Source of the DNA: Parasponia andersonii
Lineage: Eukaryota; Streptophyta; Magnoliopsida; Rosales; Cannabaceae
Direction of reading: 5' to 3'
DNA: 64,000 bases
Assembly (NCBI GenBank): GCA_002914805.1
Contig: JXTB01000340.1
Coordinates: forward strand, 335,189 to 399,188
In this document: piece by piece, positions 12,261 through 24,683 of the stretch
Layout: each line of letters starts with the position of its first letter
Numbering within the stretch: position 1 is the stretch's first letter
The notes under the pieces: generated by a model
Database searches by the model: none
What the model was told of the DNA's origin: nothing
Seen by the model: the letters and a program-made list of their open reading frames with translations, nothing else
Position numbers and translations under genes: made by a program

Positions 12261-12661
12261 TAGAACTTTAAAATTATTTTACTATACATTCAAATTAAAT
12301 CATTAGTTTAAATCAAATATTTGTTATCTTCAAATTAATAATGAGTAAAATTGAAACTTTAATTTATTAACAATAAAAATGACCTTAAAAATCATCAAAG
12401 GATGATCCATTATTTGATAAATCTAAATGAAAAAGAGAAAAAACTTTTAGTAGGAAACGAAGGTGATAAAATCAAAAGATAAAAAAAAAAGAGCTCGTAA
12501 AAAAGAAAAGTAGTAGACTAGCAGCAGTCGCATGCTGCTGCGAAACAGGGAATAATTGCTCCATATTTTATCCACATGCACATCTCTCTCTAAGCAAGTT
12601 GTTAAAAAAAACACTTGGATTCCATGGAATCGCCCTCTACTCTGCATTTTACCACACACAC

Positions 12662-12684
12662 ACTCTCTCTCTCTCTCTCTCTCT
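12662..12684 (+). repeat. (CT)n tract in the NLP leader
   Basis: An uninterrupted CT run about 75 bases upstream of the NLP start codon. Pyrimidine-rich CT tracts are common in plant 5' leaders and core promoters, and this one is likely transcribed. Confidence 0.8.
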
Positions 12685-12757
12685 ATCCTCTTTTCCATTT
12701 TAGAGAGAGGATTTTCTCAGAAACCAATCAGTACCTCAGAAAATTAAAAAAAAAAAA

Positions 12758-14565
12758 ATGTCCGAATCGGAAGAAGAAACAACTCCTTCCTTCCCGCCAA
12801 AGTCGACGTCGTCAAAGGAGGTCGTCCCGGACGTGAGAGAGGTGCTCATGGACTTTGACCTTGACCTCGATAATCCATGGCCGATAATGGATCAGATCGC
12901 CTTCGTCTCTAACTCTATGTCTCCTCTCCTCTTCTCCTCCCCCACTGACCAGCCTTGCTCTCCTCTTTGGGCTTTTGCTGATGCAGAAAACAACGATGAT
13001 AACAATAATAATAATAGTAATAATAGCGATAAGCTCGGTCGCCTTGTGAGCTCAGCCATCGCTGACTCCTCTTGTTTTTCCTGTGAGTTTTTCGTATTGG
13101 TTCGTTCGTGTTCGATTAGATTTCTCTGAATTTTTAAGCTTCGGGTCTTAACCATCATTTCCGTGAATTTGCGTTTTTTCTGGATCTAAAATGACTTATT
13201 TTTGTGTTTGTTTGTCTAGGAGATAAAGCAAAAGAAAATTATGTTTGATACTCAAATAGCCTCCATCTTTGTACATAAATGATTAATTAGTTACTATACT
13301 GAGTGAGCTCTTTATTGGGTTACTTTTAAAAAAAGATTACCAAACAAGTTCATAATTGTACATGTACTTCTTGCAATATGATTTATTGTTGTTTAGGAAC
13401 TAAGAAGGTAAAGTTTAGGAACTAGGATATGCTATCTAGGACTGTTATGTGACCCTTTGCCTTTGGTTTTTCTTGCTGAGCTAGAATTTAACTTTGTTGA
13501 CTTCAATTTTTCTTAATTGGGTTTTTCGGAATTCAGTCCACTTCTTCCATTTCCAAAGTTTACTTATTGGCACCTAGCCTCCTCCATTCCTCAAGAACAT
13601 CACAGGTTTACTAAGATGTCATGGACAGTAAAGGGAATAGAAATAAGGGAAATGTTTCCTTTCTCGTTCATTCATGTGTTTACTTGCACATGTGGGATAC
13701 AAGATTCATGGAATCCTTTTGTAAATAGTGAAATTGGGAAGGGATGACTCGAATTTTGATTCCGAACTTTTCATTTTACGGTTCTTTTTTCAAATACGGT
13801 TTAGAAAACATGCGCATTTTGGATATGACAATAATTGAATTCCATCTTGGAACTGAGTAATTGAAGAACCTTATGATATTTATTTCTTTTTAGAGCTAAT
13901 GGTTGTTGAGTAACTGTCGGAGTTCTCGATTCACTCGTGTATGTTTCGCTTTTGAAATATCACAAGCGCAGGTAATTCTAATTCAGTAGCAGAAAGGCCA
14001 GTTGGGAATGAGGAAAGAAAAATAGCTCCCTCCCCATTTCTGGGATTGGTACCTGTGGACAATCCCAATGGGTATTATTTGATAAAAGAGAGGATGACTC
14101 AAGCACTTCGGTATTTAAAGGATTCAACTGACCAGCATGTTCTGACTCAGATTTGGGCACCAGTGAAGAATGGGTGTCGGTATGTACTTACAACTTCTGG
14201 GCAACCCTTTGTTCTTGATCCGGATAGTAATGGACTTCATCAGTATAGGATGGCATCACTGTTGTATATGTTTTCTGTGGATGGTGAGACCAATGAAGTG
14301 CTCGGGCTTCCAGGTCGTGTTTTCCGGCAAAAATTGCCTGAATGGACTCCAAATGTACAGTACTACTCCATCAGAGAGTACCCACGTCTTGATTATGCTC
14401 AGCATTACAATGTGCGGGGAAGTTTGGCTTTGCCTGTGTTTGAACCTTCTGGACAGTCTTGTGTTGGTGTACTTGAGCTTATAATGACTTCAGAGAAGAT
14501 CAACTATGCTCCCGAGGTTGATAAAGTCTGCAAAGCACTTGAGGTTGATTTTCTCTTTCCCTTGC

Positions 14566-14617
<52 letters not shown>

Positions 14618-17216
14618 AATGCAGTATTTGTTTTTGGTGAGTGCTTTGAAGTTTCCAACCCTCCTGAATGTTGTATGGGAAAATATTGCTGCTTTTATGC
14701 ATATTGAGTCATTATATTATTACCCGCACCTTGGCAATCAAATTTATTTAAATTCGGTGAATTCTGTTATTCACAAAATTTTGGTTCTCCTGCAGGCAGT
14801 AAACTTGAGAAGTGCAGATATATTAGATCATACAATCACGCAGGTGAGTTGCAACTATCATGTATTCCAATTAGGTATTCTTTTGGAAACAAGAAGATAA
14901 GTCTGGATTTTTTTTTTCCTTTCTTCCCCCTCTATTCTCACAGATTCAAATACTTGGCAATTCTTTTAAACCAGATTTGTAATGAAGGTCGTAAAAATGC
15001 GTTGACTGAAATTTTGGAGATACTGACAGCGGCTTGTGAAACACACAAATTACCAATGGCTCAGACCTGGGTTCCATGTATGCATCGCAATGTTCTGGCT
15101 TATGGAGGAGGCCTGAAGAAAAGCTGTACTAGTATTGATGGGAGTTGCATGGGACAAGTCTGCATGTCCGCAACTGAATTGGCGTTTTACATTATAGATG
15201 CTCATATGTGGGGTTTTCGAGAGGCATGTCTTGAGCATCACTTACAAAAGGGGCAAGGGGTTGCTGGGAGGGCTTTCTATTCTCGTAACTTATGCTTCTG
15301 CGGAGACATTACTCAGTTTTGCAAAACTGAGTACCCTTTGGTACACTATGCACGTATGTTTGGATTAACTAGCTGTTTTGCGGTCTGCTTACAGAGCAGT
15401 CATACTGGAAATGACAATTATGTTCTGGAATTTTTTCTGCCCCCTAGCATCGCAAATGCTTCTGAACAATCCGCTTTATTGGGATCCCTGTTGGCAACAA
15501 TGAAGAAGCATTTCCAGAGTCTCAAAGTTGCTTCTGGAATTGGACTTGAGGAAGAAGGGATTGTTGAGCTCGTTAAAGTTTCTGCAATTGGGGGACTTGA
15601 GTCAAGCCTTGAATGTATTCAGATAACGAAGTCTGCAGAATCACCCCCAGGACCTATTGCGTTACCGAATGGAGGAGATATGGTGCAACAAGACTTATTA
15701 AAACAGCAATTGACAGTAGACTTAGATACTGCAAATGTTGGAGAAGATGCTGCTCATGATGGTGGAAGCGTAAATCATGTATCTGTTTCAGAGAATAAAG
15801 AGACAAAGAAGATATCAGAAAGAAAGCGTGGGAAAACTGAGAAATCAATTAGTTTGGAGGTCCTTCAACAATACTTTGCTGGGAGTCTTAAAGATGCTGC
15901 AAAAAGCCTTGGTGGTATGTTCCCCCCCTCTTTTTTTGTTGTTGTTGTTGTTGGAATTTCTCATGGTATTTTAAAGTTGCTAATACCTTTATGGACAAAG
16001 GGTTGCATTGTTCCTAAGATGATTCTTTCTTTGCGAGTTTTGGATTGTTCTTAAAATGATTCTCTTTTCTGCAGTTTGCCCCACTACCATGAAGCGCATT
16101 TGTAGGCAGCATGGTATCTCGCGATGGCCGTCTCGCAAAATCAACAAGGTTAATCGTTCCCTCTCTAAGCTAAAACGTGTAATTGAATCTGTCCAAGGTG
16201 CTGAAGGAGCATTTGGATTAACTCCTCTCGCTACAAGTCCTCTTCCTGTTGCTGTTGCCTCCATTTCTCGGCCTTCTACTTCAAATGGGACTAATCACCA
16301 ACATTCACCAAGTAATATACCCAGTGAACCCCCTATGGAAAGGAAAGACTCACCAACCACTTCTTCACCAAGAAGAGGACAGGTTGAAACTGAAGATCAA
16401 TTGCAGGGAGGGGGTATATTAAGCCAGAAAGAGTTTATTCATGAAAATGGTGGATTTTTTTCACCTGAGATCAATAGAGGCTCAAACCACTCCAAATCAG
16501 GAAGTGGCTCAAGGGAAGCTAGCGTGGGGACCCCCACTTCTCATGGCTCATGCCAAGGTAGTCCTGCAAACGGAAGTATAATTGTAAAGGATCAGTTTGT
16601 TTATTCCATTCATGAGCAATGCATTAAAGTAGAAGGCTCTCCTGAGTCAGCACCACAACCAACTGATGAACTACATTTTTCAGTACCTGATGCACTTGTG
16701 ACAGCTGAATGTCAAGAACCGTTTGGAGGAATGCTAATTGAGGATGCTGGGAGTTCAAAAGATTTGAGAAACCTGTGTCCTGCAGTAGATGCAGTTTTGG
16801 ATGAACCGGTTCCAGAATATTGTTGGATCAACTCTGCGTGCTCGGATTTGGCTCCGAAGCAGACATCAGGTATCATTACTCAGACTCAGCCAAATGTTAT
16901 AGTTAGGCTTAGGCAAGAGATGAAGAGTGTGACTATAAAAGCAACATATAGAGAAGATATTATAAGGTTTCGAATATCTCTAAGCTGTAGCGTTGTGGAG
17001 CTCAAAGACGAAGTAGCAAAAAGATTAAAATTAGAGTTGGGTACTTTTGATATTAAATATATGGACGACGATCAAGAGTGGGTTCTGATAGCTTGTGATG
17101 CAGACCTACAAGAGTGCATGGATGTCTGTAGATCATCAGGCAGCATTATGATTAGACTCTTAATACATGATATAATGCCAAATCTTGGGAGCTCTTGTGA
17201 GAGTACTGAGGAGTGA
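12758..17216 (+). CDS. NLP7: NIN-like protein, NLP6/NLP7 type (RWP-RK transcription factor)
   Basis: Five exons read in frame: 12758-13082, 13972-14543, 14796-14843, 14975-15914 and 16075-17216, all with GT-AG introns, giving 1008 aa. This matches the usual 850-1000 aa of the family. The N-terminus carries the NLP6/7 signature LDNPWPIMDQI and QPCSPLWAF (about 37-75). A GAF-like regulatory region spans about 130-480. The RWP-RK DNA-binding domain lies at about 600-662, with RWPSRK at 645-650. A C-terminal PB1 domain (about 908-995) has the basic lysine in SVTIKATY and the acidic cluster MDDDQEW...CDADLQE. NLP7 proteins are nuclear activators that bind nitrate-responsive cis-elements and sense nitrate directly. 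The residues reported as nitrate contacts in Arabidopsis NLP7 (W395, H404, L406, Y436) are all present as W394, H403, L405 and Y435. The start is the first ATG after an A-rich leader. NLP6 versus NLP7 cannot be decided here. Confidence 0.95.
13083..13971 (+). other. NLP intron 1
   Basis: Phase 1 intron of 889 bp with donor GTGAGT and acceptor GCGCAG. The split codon TGT joins ...SSCFS to NSNSVAERP. No embedded gene or repeat was recognised. Confidence 0.85.
14566..14613. repeat. Compound (CA)n(TA)n microsatellite in NLP intron 2
   Basis: About eleven CA units run straight into about thirteen TA units, within 25 bases of the intron 2 donor (intron 14544-14795). It is likely length-polymorphic between individuals. 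Confidence 0.95.
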
Positions 17217-17800
17217 AAATTAGCTTTGTAAATATGGTCAATTTTATGTAAAATTTTTTGGTAGGTGCTGGGAAAGTGAAAGCTGTATATTTGGTTCTTA
17301 GAGATTGCTTTCGGTTTAGGAATTTTTTGAGTGAAATTGTAGAAATCCCAGTTGTCTCTACTTTCCACCCATGTTTATCTTAATTATCTAATGTTATTAC
17401 ATTGCAGTGGAATAATTTTCGTGGACTTCACTGTTCCAATCTATTTTTCGCATAAGATGTAGCTGGCTGAGCCCAAAGCTTATAGGATGTTGTATTTTTC
17501 TTTTGTCTATTTTCAAGGCAAAGTTTAGAGGCCTAAATGTCTCTCTTTCTGTTAGGAAACTTTTTTGAAACACAGGTCTGTTCCTCAAGTATCGAATTAT
17601 ACACCAGACAGCCGTACAAATACTAATAGCGCTCCCAAGTTCTAAATCTTGACAAATATGTATGGTTTGTAATTGCTAGGTTTGAGAATATGGTTTGTAA
17701 TTGCTAGGTTTGACAATCAATTAAATTAAATAGCTACTTGCACAGTCGACCAAATTCTTTTCTAATCTATGCTGGTGATAAGCACGAGAGCTTGTAAACC
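17217..17800 (+). other. NLP 3' flank, including the likely 3' UTR
   Basis: AT-rich sequence after the TGA stop, with T-rich stretches and TGTAAAT/TGTAAAATT motifs suited to plant polyadenylation, but no canonical AATAAA. The transcript end cannot be fixed from sequence. No other gene is seen. Confidence 0.5.
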
Positions 17801-17809
17801 AATCAAGAG

Positions 17810-18315
17810 CTTAAGAGCTTATGTTGCTGATGCCTTCGAATAAGAGCTTTGGCCTACTGGGAAAAAATTCGGCTATTTGGCTTAAAACCCCTTTTGGAAA
17901 CGTGGTCCAACCCATGCTTCGAGTAGCTGCATGAGAAGATTAGAGAAAGCTAAGTGGAGGATTAATTGTCCAATTTCTTAAATTGGTTTAAGTAAATGTT
18001 CATGTTTCAAAAATTATAACTAAATATTCATTTCTTTTAAGCTAAATAGTTAAATTTTGGATCAGCGTGCGTTTGGTATAAAATTCAAATTTTATTCTTC
18101 AAATCTAAAAATAGTTTTCATGTAGAAAGTTAAAAGGATAAAATATTTATCTTTGCAATTTTATATATAAAAATTGTTTCTAAATTTAAAGAATAAGATT
18201 CGAATTTTATACCAAACGTGCCCTTAATTTCCTTTTCTAATCTTCTCTTCTAATCCACTTTACTTAAGAGCTTATGTTGCTGATAGCTTAGTATAAGAGC
18301 TTTGGCCAATAGTAG
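17810..18315. repeat. Pair of about 50-bp direct repeats flanking a MITE
   Basis: CTTAAGAGCTTATGTTGCTG followed by a diverged AT..CTT..ATAAGAGCTTTGGCC occurs at 17810-17862 and 18263-18315. The second copy continues into the SINE-like unit at 18290-18425, so the first is probably a truncated copy of the same repeat. Confidence 0.7.
18065..18223. mobile_element. MITE with 35-bp terminal inverted repeats
   Basis: The left end GCGTGCGTTTGGTATAAAAT and the reverse complement of the right end (GGGCACGTTTGGTATAAAAT) match. The similarity continues inward through AATTTTATTCTT / GAATCTTATTCTT. At about 160 bp with no coding capacity, it is a miniature inverted-repeat element. The G..C.CGTTTGGTA ends resemble Tourist- or hAT-type MITEs. 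The target duplication is unclear, though TTAA follows the right end. Confidence 0.75.
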
Positions 18316-18425
18316 CTTATGTGGAAAACCTCTCATTGAGGAGTATGAGGTGTGGGGATCAAACCCCACCCTCCTCCCCTTTTTTTCATACTAATCTAAC
18401 AACTGTATAAAAAAAAAAAAATATA
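18263..18425 (+). mobile_element. SINE-like element with A-rich tail
   Basis: The unit contains a pol III B-box-like GGGGATCAAACCCCACC (18354-18370), an upstream possible A-box, a T-rich run and a terminal poly-A tract (about 18408-18420). These suggest a SINE or SINE fragment. The boundaries are approximate. Confidence 0.4.
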
Positions 18426-18446
18426 TAAATTAGATACCTTTTTAGT

Positions 18447-18600
18447 TATGATGAAATGAGTTGGCTCAAGTCATACGAGTATCTACTATTAAGAATTTGG
18501 ATTTTAGGTTCGAGTCACACTGTAGATAGATATATATGAAAACTTATGATTCCTAATGAGATCGGATGGAGATCGAGTAACAATAAATATTTTTCTTTAA
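18447..18600 (+). mobile_element. Possible second SINE fragment
   Basis: An A-box-like TTGGCTCAAGTCATACGAG near 18460 and a B-box-like AGGTTCGAGTCACAC near 18509 lie about 50 bases apart, the spacing of a tRNA-derived SINE head. No clear tail or target duplication was found. Confidence 0.4.
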
Positions 18601-20133
18601 TTTGTAATAAATGAAAGTAGTTAGTTAAACTTTATTTTTTTTTAAAAAAGAAGAGTTTCACAAATTTCTCTTCTTAGTCATAATTCTTGAATATTTAATA
18701 CAAAATGAAGTGATTGTAAAGCTCATTCGAAGATGTGGCAGATCATAGCTATATTTATCACTATACAAAATAAGGTCAATCGTATATTTGGCACAATAGA
18801 AATTAGTGGCGTGTATTGCTCTTGCCCCTTGTGAAAATTAGACAAACCGTTTTCAAAAGTTCTTAACTCATTAATACGGGAGAAAAAAGGGGATAAACAT
18901 GGTTTGAAAGTACTAATAAAGAAATGTATAAAGATAGATAAGTAACATGATTAATGTGTCGAGAAAAATAGAAAAATTTCCGGTAAAATCCCTCCTACAA
19001 ATAAGAGAGGGTTTTTCAAACCATTACATGAAATCTCACGGCTTTGAATTATTGATCCTATATAGCAGTACTTGTAGCTTATCACACCTAAGCTATCCTC
19101 TAAAACATTTTAGTCGATGCTCCTTTTTTTTTTTTTTCATGCCTTAGCCTGATGCTTATGAATCAAACTGTATCTAACTTTCCATGAGTTCCGTATCGTT
19201 TTGCACACAGCTAAATTTTCCATCAACTCCAATTATTAAAATGTAGTTCTCATTGAAACAACCAATTTGAAAATTTACGAACAATAAAAGAGGAAACTTG
19301 CTACCGGTTGGATGAATCCATTTTTAAAGGAAAAAAAAATGGAAGAAGGATGAAACTTACTAAATTTTGTATTTTGGGTTTGATTGCATTCAAATCAATG
19401 TTGGGTTTATTCTAAATTTAATGCCTTTCTTACACTTAGATTTCATGGACGTCTCCAAGATGGAGTGAAGAGAATATTGGTGGTGTCTGGTGTGTTTTTT
19501 TTGCCCCCCCCCCCCTTCAACTAAGCGGAGAAAAAAAATAGTGGATCGATACCCATAGGTTTGAGTAAATGATTATCAGCCAAAGGAAGAACTTGCTCTC
19601 TGTTCTGTTCATATCTATTATTCAATGTTGTCGAAGGCTTCAGATGAAGGTTCCAAAACAGCGATGGAGAAAATATCAATTTGGGGAACAACTAAAAACA
19701 CCATGAACTTAGACTATTACAGATATGTAGAGGAAGTTTCCTCTGCTTGAACCATGAACTGTGGAAAAAAAAAAAGAAGAGAAATCAAATTAGCACTTTC
19801 TGAACTATTGAACTTTTCCAACTTCAAAATCAAAATACACACTCAACCAGATCGATTTCAAACTTTTCAATTTGGTCCAAGGAAACCCCAAAAAAAGAAT
19901 TAGTCTGGGGTATAAATTAATTAAAATTGGGGAGCAGTCAAAAAAGAATTTTTTTAATTTATATTTTTGTGAGATCTCCGTGGCTGAGTTGGGGAAAGAA
20001 GACTAGAATTTGGCTAGGACGAGAAGAAAGTTCGGGGGAAAATTCAAATAAGATTGATTTAAGCCAGATCAAAACATCGTTCATCGATCATTCATTTGTT
20101 ATGTTCATCGATCTTTCATTTGTTATGAATTAT
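18600..20133. other. Intergenic, no gene seen
   Basis: AT-rich sequence with a 13-14 base poly-C tract near 19503-19516 and poly-T/A runs. A 39-codon frame at about 19624-19750 and open frames at 18947 and 19927 have no recognisable domain. Confidence 0.6.
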
Positions 20134-20138
20134 TTGTT

Positions 20139-20646
20139 TGTTAGCAGATCGGGTTTGCGGAAGCGATAATATATAACTAAAATATAAGTTGAGAAAATTT
20201 GGATAAAATGAAAAAAATAAGGCACACACAAAAATTAATGTAGTTCACTCAATTTAGGCTACGTCCACAGATAAGGCTGTGAAGAATTTCACTATGAAAA
20301 GTAGATTATAACTCACTTCTCTCTAAATATAAAGAGAGAACAAATGAACCCATCTCTCTCTTGAAATAGAAGAAAACACACTCTCTAAATAATTTAAGAG
20401 AAAACAAGTAGGACAATAAGAGGAATTCCTAGGCTTAAATTCTCTCTTAGAAAGGAAGATGATTTAGAATAAGATACAAAATAAGTGATGAAGCACTCCG
20501 TATTTATAGAACTTAAAAGGTAGTGTGAACACTATCTTTTATTATTGCTATTACAGTTGCTCTTTTTACTATTACTATTACGGCTGTCCCTTTTACTATT
20601 TCTATTGTGGCTGGTTGGTGAGCTGCAATTGTTGATTTGTTCAACA
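20139..20646 (-). repeat. Copia 3' LTR (minus orientation)
   Basis: A 508-bp LTR partner of 24777-25340. It starts TGTTAGCAG and ends TTCAACA, and the polypurine tract of the element lies directly to its right at 20647-20658. Confidence 0.93.
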
Positions 20647-20731
20647 TTCTCCCACTTGAAGACTTGATTTTAATCATGTCTTAACACTTGATAAATCTCT
20701 CTTTTCTTCCCTTGTCAATTCTTCATGCTGC

Positions 20732-22110
20732 TTATATTTCTGCTAGGCCATATAAGGATCTACACCATTGGAACTTATCAGTGTTAATTAGTTTGGTTAA
20801 AGCATCTACTAGGTTCTCCTTTGTGTGGATCTTCTTCATGTCTACATTTCCATCTTCTACTACTTCTCGAATAAAGTGATATTGAACGTCAATGTGCTTT
20901 GTCCTGAAATAAAAGGCTGGATTTCTTGCAATGTGCAAGGTACTCTGACTGTCACAAAATAGAGGAATATTTTTTTGTTTGTGCCCGAATTCCTCCAATA
21001 ACCTTTAAATCCAAATAGCCTCTTTACAAACTTATGTAGCCGCCATGCATTCTGCTTCTGTTGTAGGATAAAGCCACAACAGTTTGTAGTTTCGAAACTG
21101 AACTTACAGCCCCTTTTGCAAGAGTAAACACATAGCCTGCAGTAGATTTTCATTTGTCAAGATCAACCGCAAAATCTGAATTAACATATCCTCTGACAGT
21201 AAATTCTGATCCTCCGTAACATAATGCAGCATCTGAGGTCCCTTTGATGTATCTCAGAATTCTCTTCACAGCATTGCAATGCTCTCCTCCAGGATTCGTC
21301 ATATATCGATTAACTGCTCCCACTGCTTGTGAATATCTGGTCTTGTACATATCATAGTGAACGTTAGGCTTCCCACTGCTGATGCATATGGTACTCGAGA
21401 CATCTCCATCCTCTATACTTCATTACTAGGACACATCCCGGAGGATAATTTGAAGTTAATAGGAAGTGGGGTAGAAATCGACTTACAATCTTGCATATTA
21501 AAGCGGCACAAGATTTTCTTCAAATAATTCTTCTGAGAAAGCCGAATCTTTCTGTTACCTCTGTTTCGGTGAATTTACATCCCTAAAATCTTGTTTGCTG
21601 GTCCCAAGTTTTTCATATCAAATTCCCTAGCTAACTGTGCCTTCAATTCTTAGATTCTATTTTTTTTGGGGCCCGCTACTAACATGTCATCCACGTACAA
21701 CAATAAGATAATAAAGTCACTATCTTCATCAAACCTTCTAAAGTATGTGCAGTAGTCTGAACTGAGTCTTTATACCTAAGGCTTATGATGAAGGAATCAA
21801 ATCTCTTATACCAACGCCTCAGCGTCTATTTGAGACCATATAGAGATTTGTTCAACCTGCAAACCAAGTTCTTCTTGCCTGTTTCAGCAAAAACTTTTGG
21901 TTAGAACATATAAATCTCTTCTTCAAGTTCTCTATGAAGAAAAGTAGTTTTCACATCTAGCTGCTCTAGATGTAGGTTAAACGTGGTACATATCGCCAAA
22001 ACCACTCTAACTGTTATCAGTCAAACTACATGTGAAAATATCTCATTAAAGTTAATACCTTCTTTCTAAGTATATTCTTTTACCACCAATCTCGCACGAT
22101 ACTGCTCCAC
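20732..22110 (-). pseudogene. Copia reverse transcriptase and RNase H remnants
   Basis: Translating all three minus frames recovers scattered Copia RT/RNase H motifs (LHLEQLDVKTTFLHREL, LNKSLYGLKQ, RYMTNPGGEHCNAVKRILRY, FCDSQSTLHIARNPAF, RTKHIDVQYHFIRE), broken by stops and shifts. The YVDD region is no longer legible. This is the most decayed part of the element. Confidence 0.85.
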
Positions 22111-23692
22111 TTAATCATTGCTATCACGCTTGATCTTGTAGACCTGTTTGTTGCCAATAGACTTCCTTCTTTGTGGTAACGAAATAAGATCCCATGTTTT
22201 GTTCTTGTGAAGGGCTTCAATCTCTTCTTGCATTGCTGTCATCCATAGGGATACATCCGGGCTTTTGGTAGCCTCATGAAAAGTTGTTGGCTTCCCACCT
22301 TCTGTTAGAAGAAAGTATGCGATATTGCTCTCAGTGATATAATCCGAGTGCCATGTCGGTGTTCTTCTCTCACGAGTTGACCGGTGAATTTCAAAAGCCT
22401 CTTCCTCGACTGGTTCTTCTACTTCGTGTTCTGGTGCTAGTTCAGAAGAATCTGAATCTTCAGTATTCTTTTCTACCTGAACTGTAGTTGTTTCTGGTCT
22501 GCTATCGTCTCCCTTCTCTTGCAGTTTATTCGCTGCAAATATCATATCTCTGCTGATTATAACCTTATGGGTAGTGAGATCCCATAAGTGATATCCCTTG
22601 ACTCCATCAGCATATCCTAAGATTATACATCTTTTGGACTTTGAATCCAGTTTTATGATTTCTTGAGAGTTGTACATCACGTACACAGGACATCCAAACA
22701 TATGTAAGTGAGAATAATCAGTTGGTTTACCAGTCCACTTCTCCATCGGTGTCTTCAGATTAATCGTTGTTGATGGAGATCGATTGATCACATAACAGAC
22801 GGTTTTGACTGCTTCTGCCCAGAATGTCTTGGGTAGACCTGCAGCTTTCAACATTGCTCTTGAACTTTCCAATAAGATTCTGTTCATCCACTCTGCCACT
22901 CTATTTTGTTGATGAGTGTATACCACTGTGAACTGCCTCTTGATACCTTCTTGTTGACAGAAGTTACCAAATTCATTGCTTGTATATTCTTCTCCATTGT
23001 CCGTCCTTAAACACTTAATCTTTTCTCCAGATTTAAGCTCTATTTGTGCTTTGAATATTTTGAAGACTGAAAATATATCTGCCTTCCTTTTGATAGGATA
23101 TACCCAACATCTCCTAGAGTGATCATCAATAAAAGATACAAAGTATCTAGCTCCTCCTAGGGACATTACCAGTGCCTGCCAAATATCAGAGTGAACCAAG
23201 TCTAGAACCTTTTTTACTTCTAGAACTGGATGTGCTAAACTTTAATCTATGCTGCTTGCTTGTGACACAATGCTCACGAAAGGGTAAAGATACTTTTGTG
23301 AGACCAGGAAGCAACCTCCATTCAGAGAGAATCTTCAAGCCTTGTTCTGACACATAGCCAAGCTTACGATGCCACATCATCGTTGATTCTTCTCCGGAAT
23401 TTGTTGAAGCAACTGATGCCTCTGCTTCCATCAGTGTATCTTCTTTAAGTATGTATAGATTCACTGTGATTTTCTCCGTCTTCATTACTATAAGTACACC
23501 TTTCATGATCTTCATGATCCCATTCTCGACACGAGTTTTGCAATCAAGGTTATTTAATTGTCCTAAAGACAATAGATTTTTCTTCAGGCCCTTCACATAT
23601 CGCACCTCTCGAATAGTACAAATAGTGCCATCGTACATCTTTATCTTGATAGTATCAATCCCAACGATCTCTAAGGCATGATCGTTATCCAT
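22111..23692 (-). pseudogene. Copia GAG-pre-integrase and integrase region
   Basis: The first part (23692-23186) carries the pre-integrase HHCC region (MWHRKLGYVSEQGL...LPGL...HCVTSKQHRLKF). A frame change leads into the integrase core (23199-22111), with catalytic-type residues in HSDIW, RTDNGEEY and NRVAEWMNR (D, D, E), then the usual Copia FGCPVYVM and KSKRCIILGY motifs. The overlap of the two frames at 23186-23199 marks a frameshift relative to an intact pol. Confidence 0.9.
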
Positions 23693-23731
23693 GAATACAG
23701 ATCCTTCAGAGACAGATTCATATGTGTAAAA

Positions 23732-24643
23732 CTATTTTCTGTGAGAAGTCATGTGCCATGTTACTCCCGAATCCACTAACCAAACATCAGTGAGCTGCAA
23801 TCTATCCTTAAAAATTGTTGCTGCTTCACTATACATGATTTCTCCATCATCTGAAGTATTTGCAATATTCCCCTGAGCATTTGATGACTCGGGGTTCTTT
23901 TCTCTGGAACCTCTATTCTTCTTGAGTTGCCAACACTCCCTTTTGATGTGCCATTTCTTGCCACAGTGATAACATTTGACATTCTTCTTACTTCTTGACT
24001 TTGATCTACCATGACTCTGACTCCCACTGGGGCCACGTTCTATTGATCTTCCTCCCATTATCAAAGCTTTTACTTGCTAATCTATCTTCTTTGTTCTTAC
24101 GCCGATTTTTTTCTTCGAGAACAGCAGTTGTAAGATGTTGAAAACTAGAGTTGTAGCATTGCTGGTCACATTTATGATGAGTTAATCATACAAATCAGGT
24201 AGACTCTGAAGTAAGATTTCTGCACGTTCATTATCCTTTATTTTATGCTCCATTGTTGTGAGCTGTGAGAATAGAGTGTTGAGGGTGTTGATGTGGTCTG
24301 TCACCATTGTTAATTCCGCTATCTGAAGGGTATAAAGCCTTCTCTTCAAGAAAAATTTGTTGTGAAGCGACTTAGCCTGATACAACTTTGTCAGTGTATC
24401 CCATATCTCCTTAGCTGACTTCTTCTCCTCAATGCTCGACAGGACTCCATCTGCTAGCACCAGATGTAAGTTAGTGACAACATTGCTATCCATCTCGTCC
24501 CACCTTTTATTATCAGTAATCTTAGCAGGCCTTTCTCCAATTGTTGCTAGGCAATTATCTTTTCTCAAGATTGCATTTATCTTCATTTTCCACAAAGAGA
24601 AATTACTCTTATTAAATTTCTCAATATCGAATTTTGTCGCCAT
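23732..24643 (-). pseudogene. Copia gag and protease region
   Basis: The start codon at 24643 opens MATKFDIEKFNKSNFSLW, the standard N-terminus of Copia gag, continuing to LLQSLPDLYD. Stop codons and a frame change then interrupt the product. It resumes at 24064 with a CCHC zinc knuckle (CYHCGKKWHIKREC, with W in place of the usual G before H) and a protease active site DSGVTWHMT (DSGATWHM in active relatives). The order is normal for the family, but the reading frame is broken in at least two places. Confidence 0.88.
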
Positions 24644-24683
24644 TTTTGTTCACCACGATTTGTTCAGTTACCGCCATTTCACT

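Noticed and set aside
12892..13158. Minus-strand frame over NLP exon 1
   Set aside because: Antisense shadow of the NLP coding exon; no independent support.
19624..19750. Short frame beginning MLSKASDEGSK
   Set aside because: About 39 codons, no domain, no splice continuation and no neighbour context.
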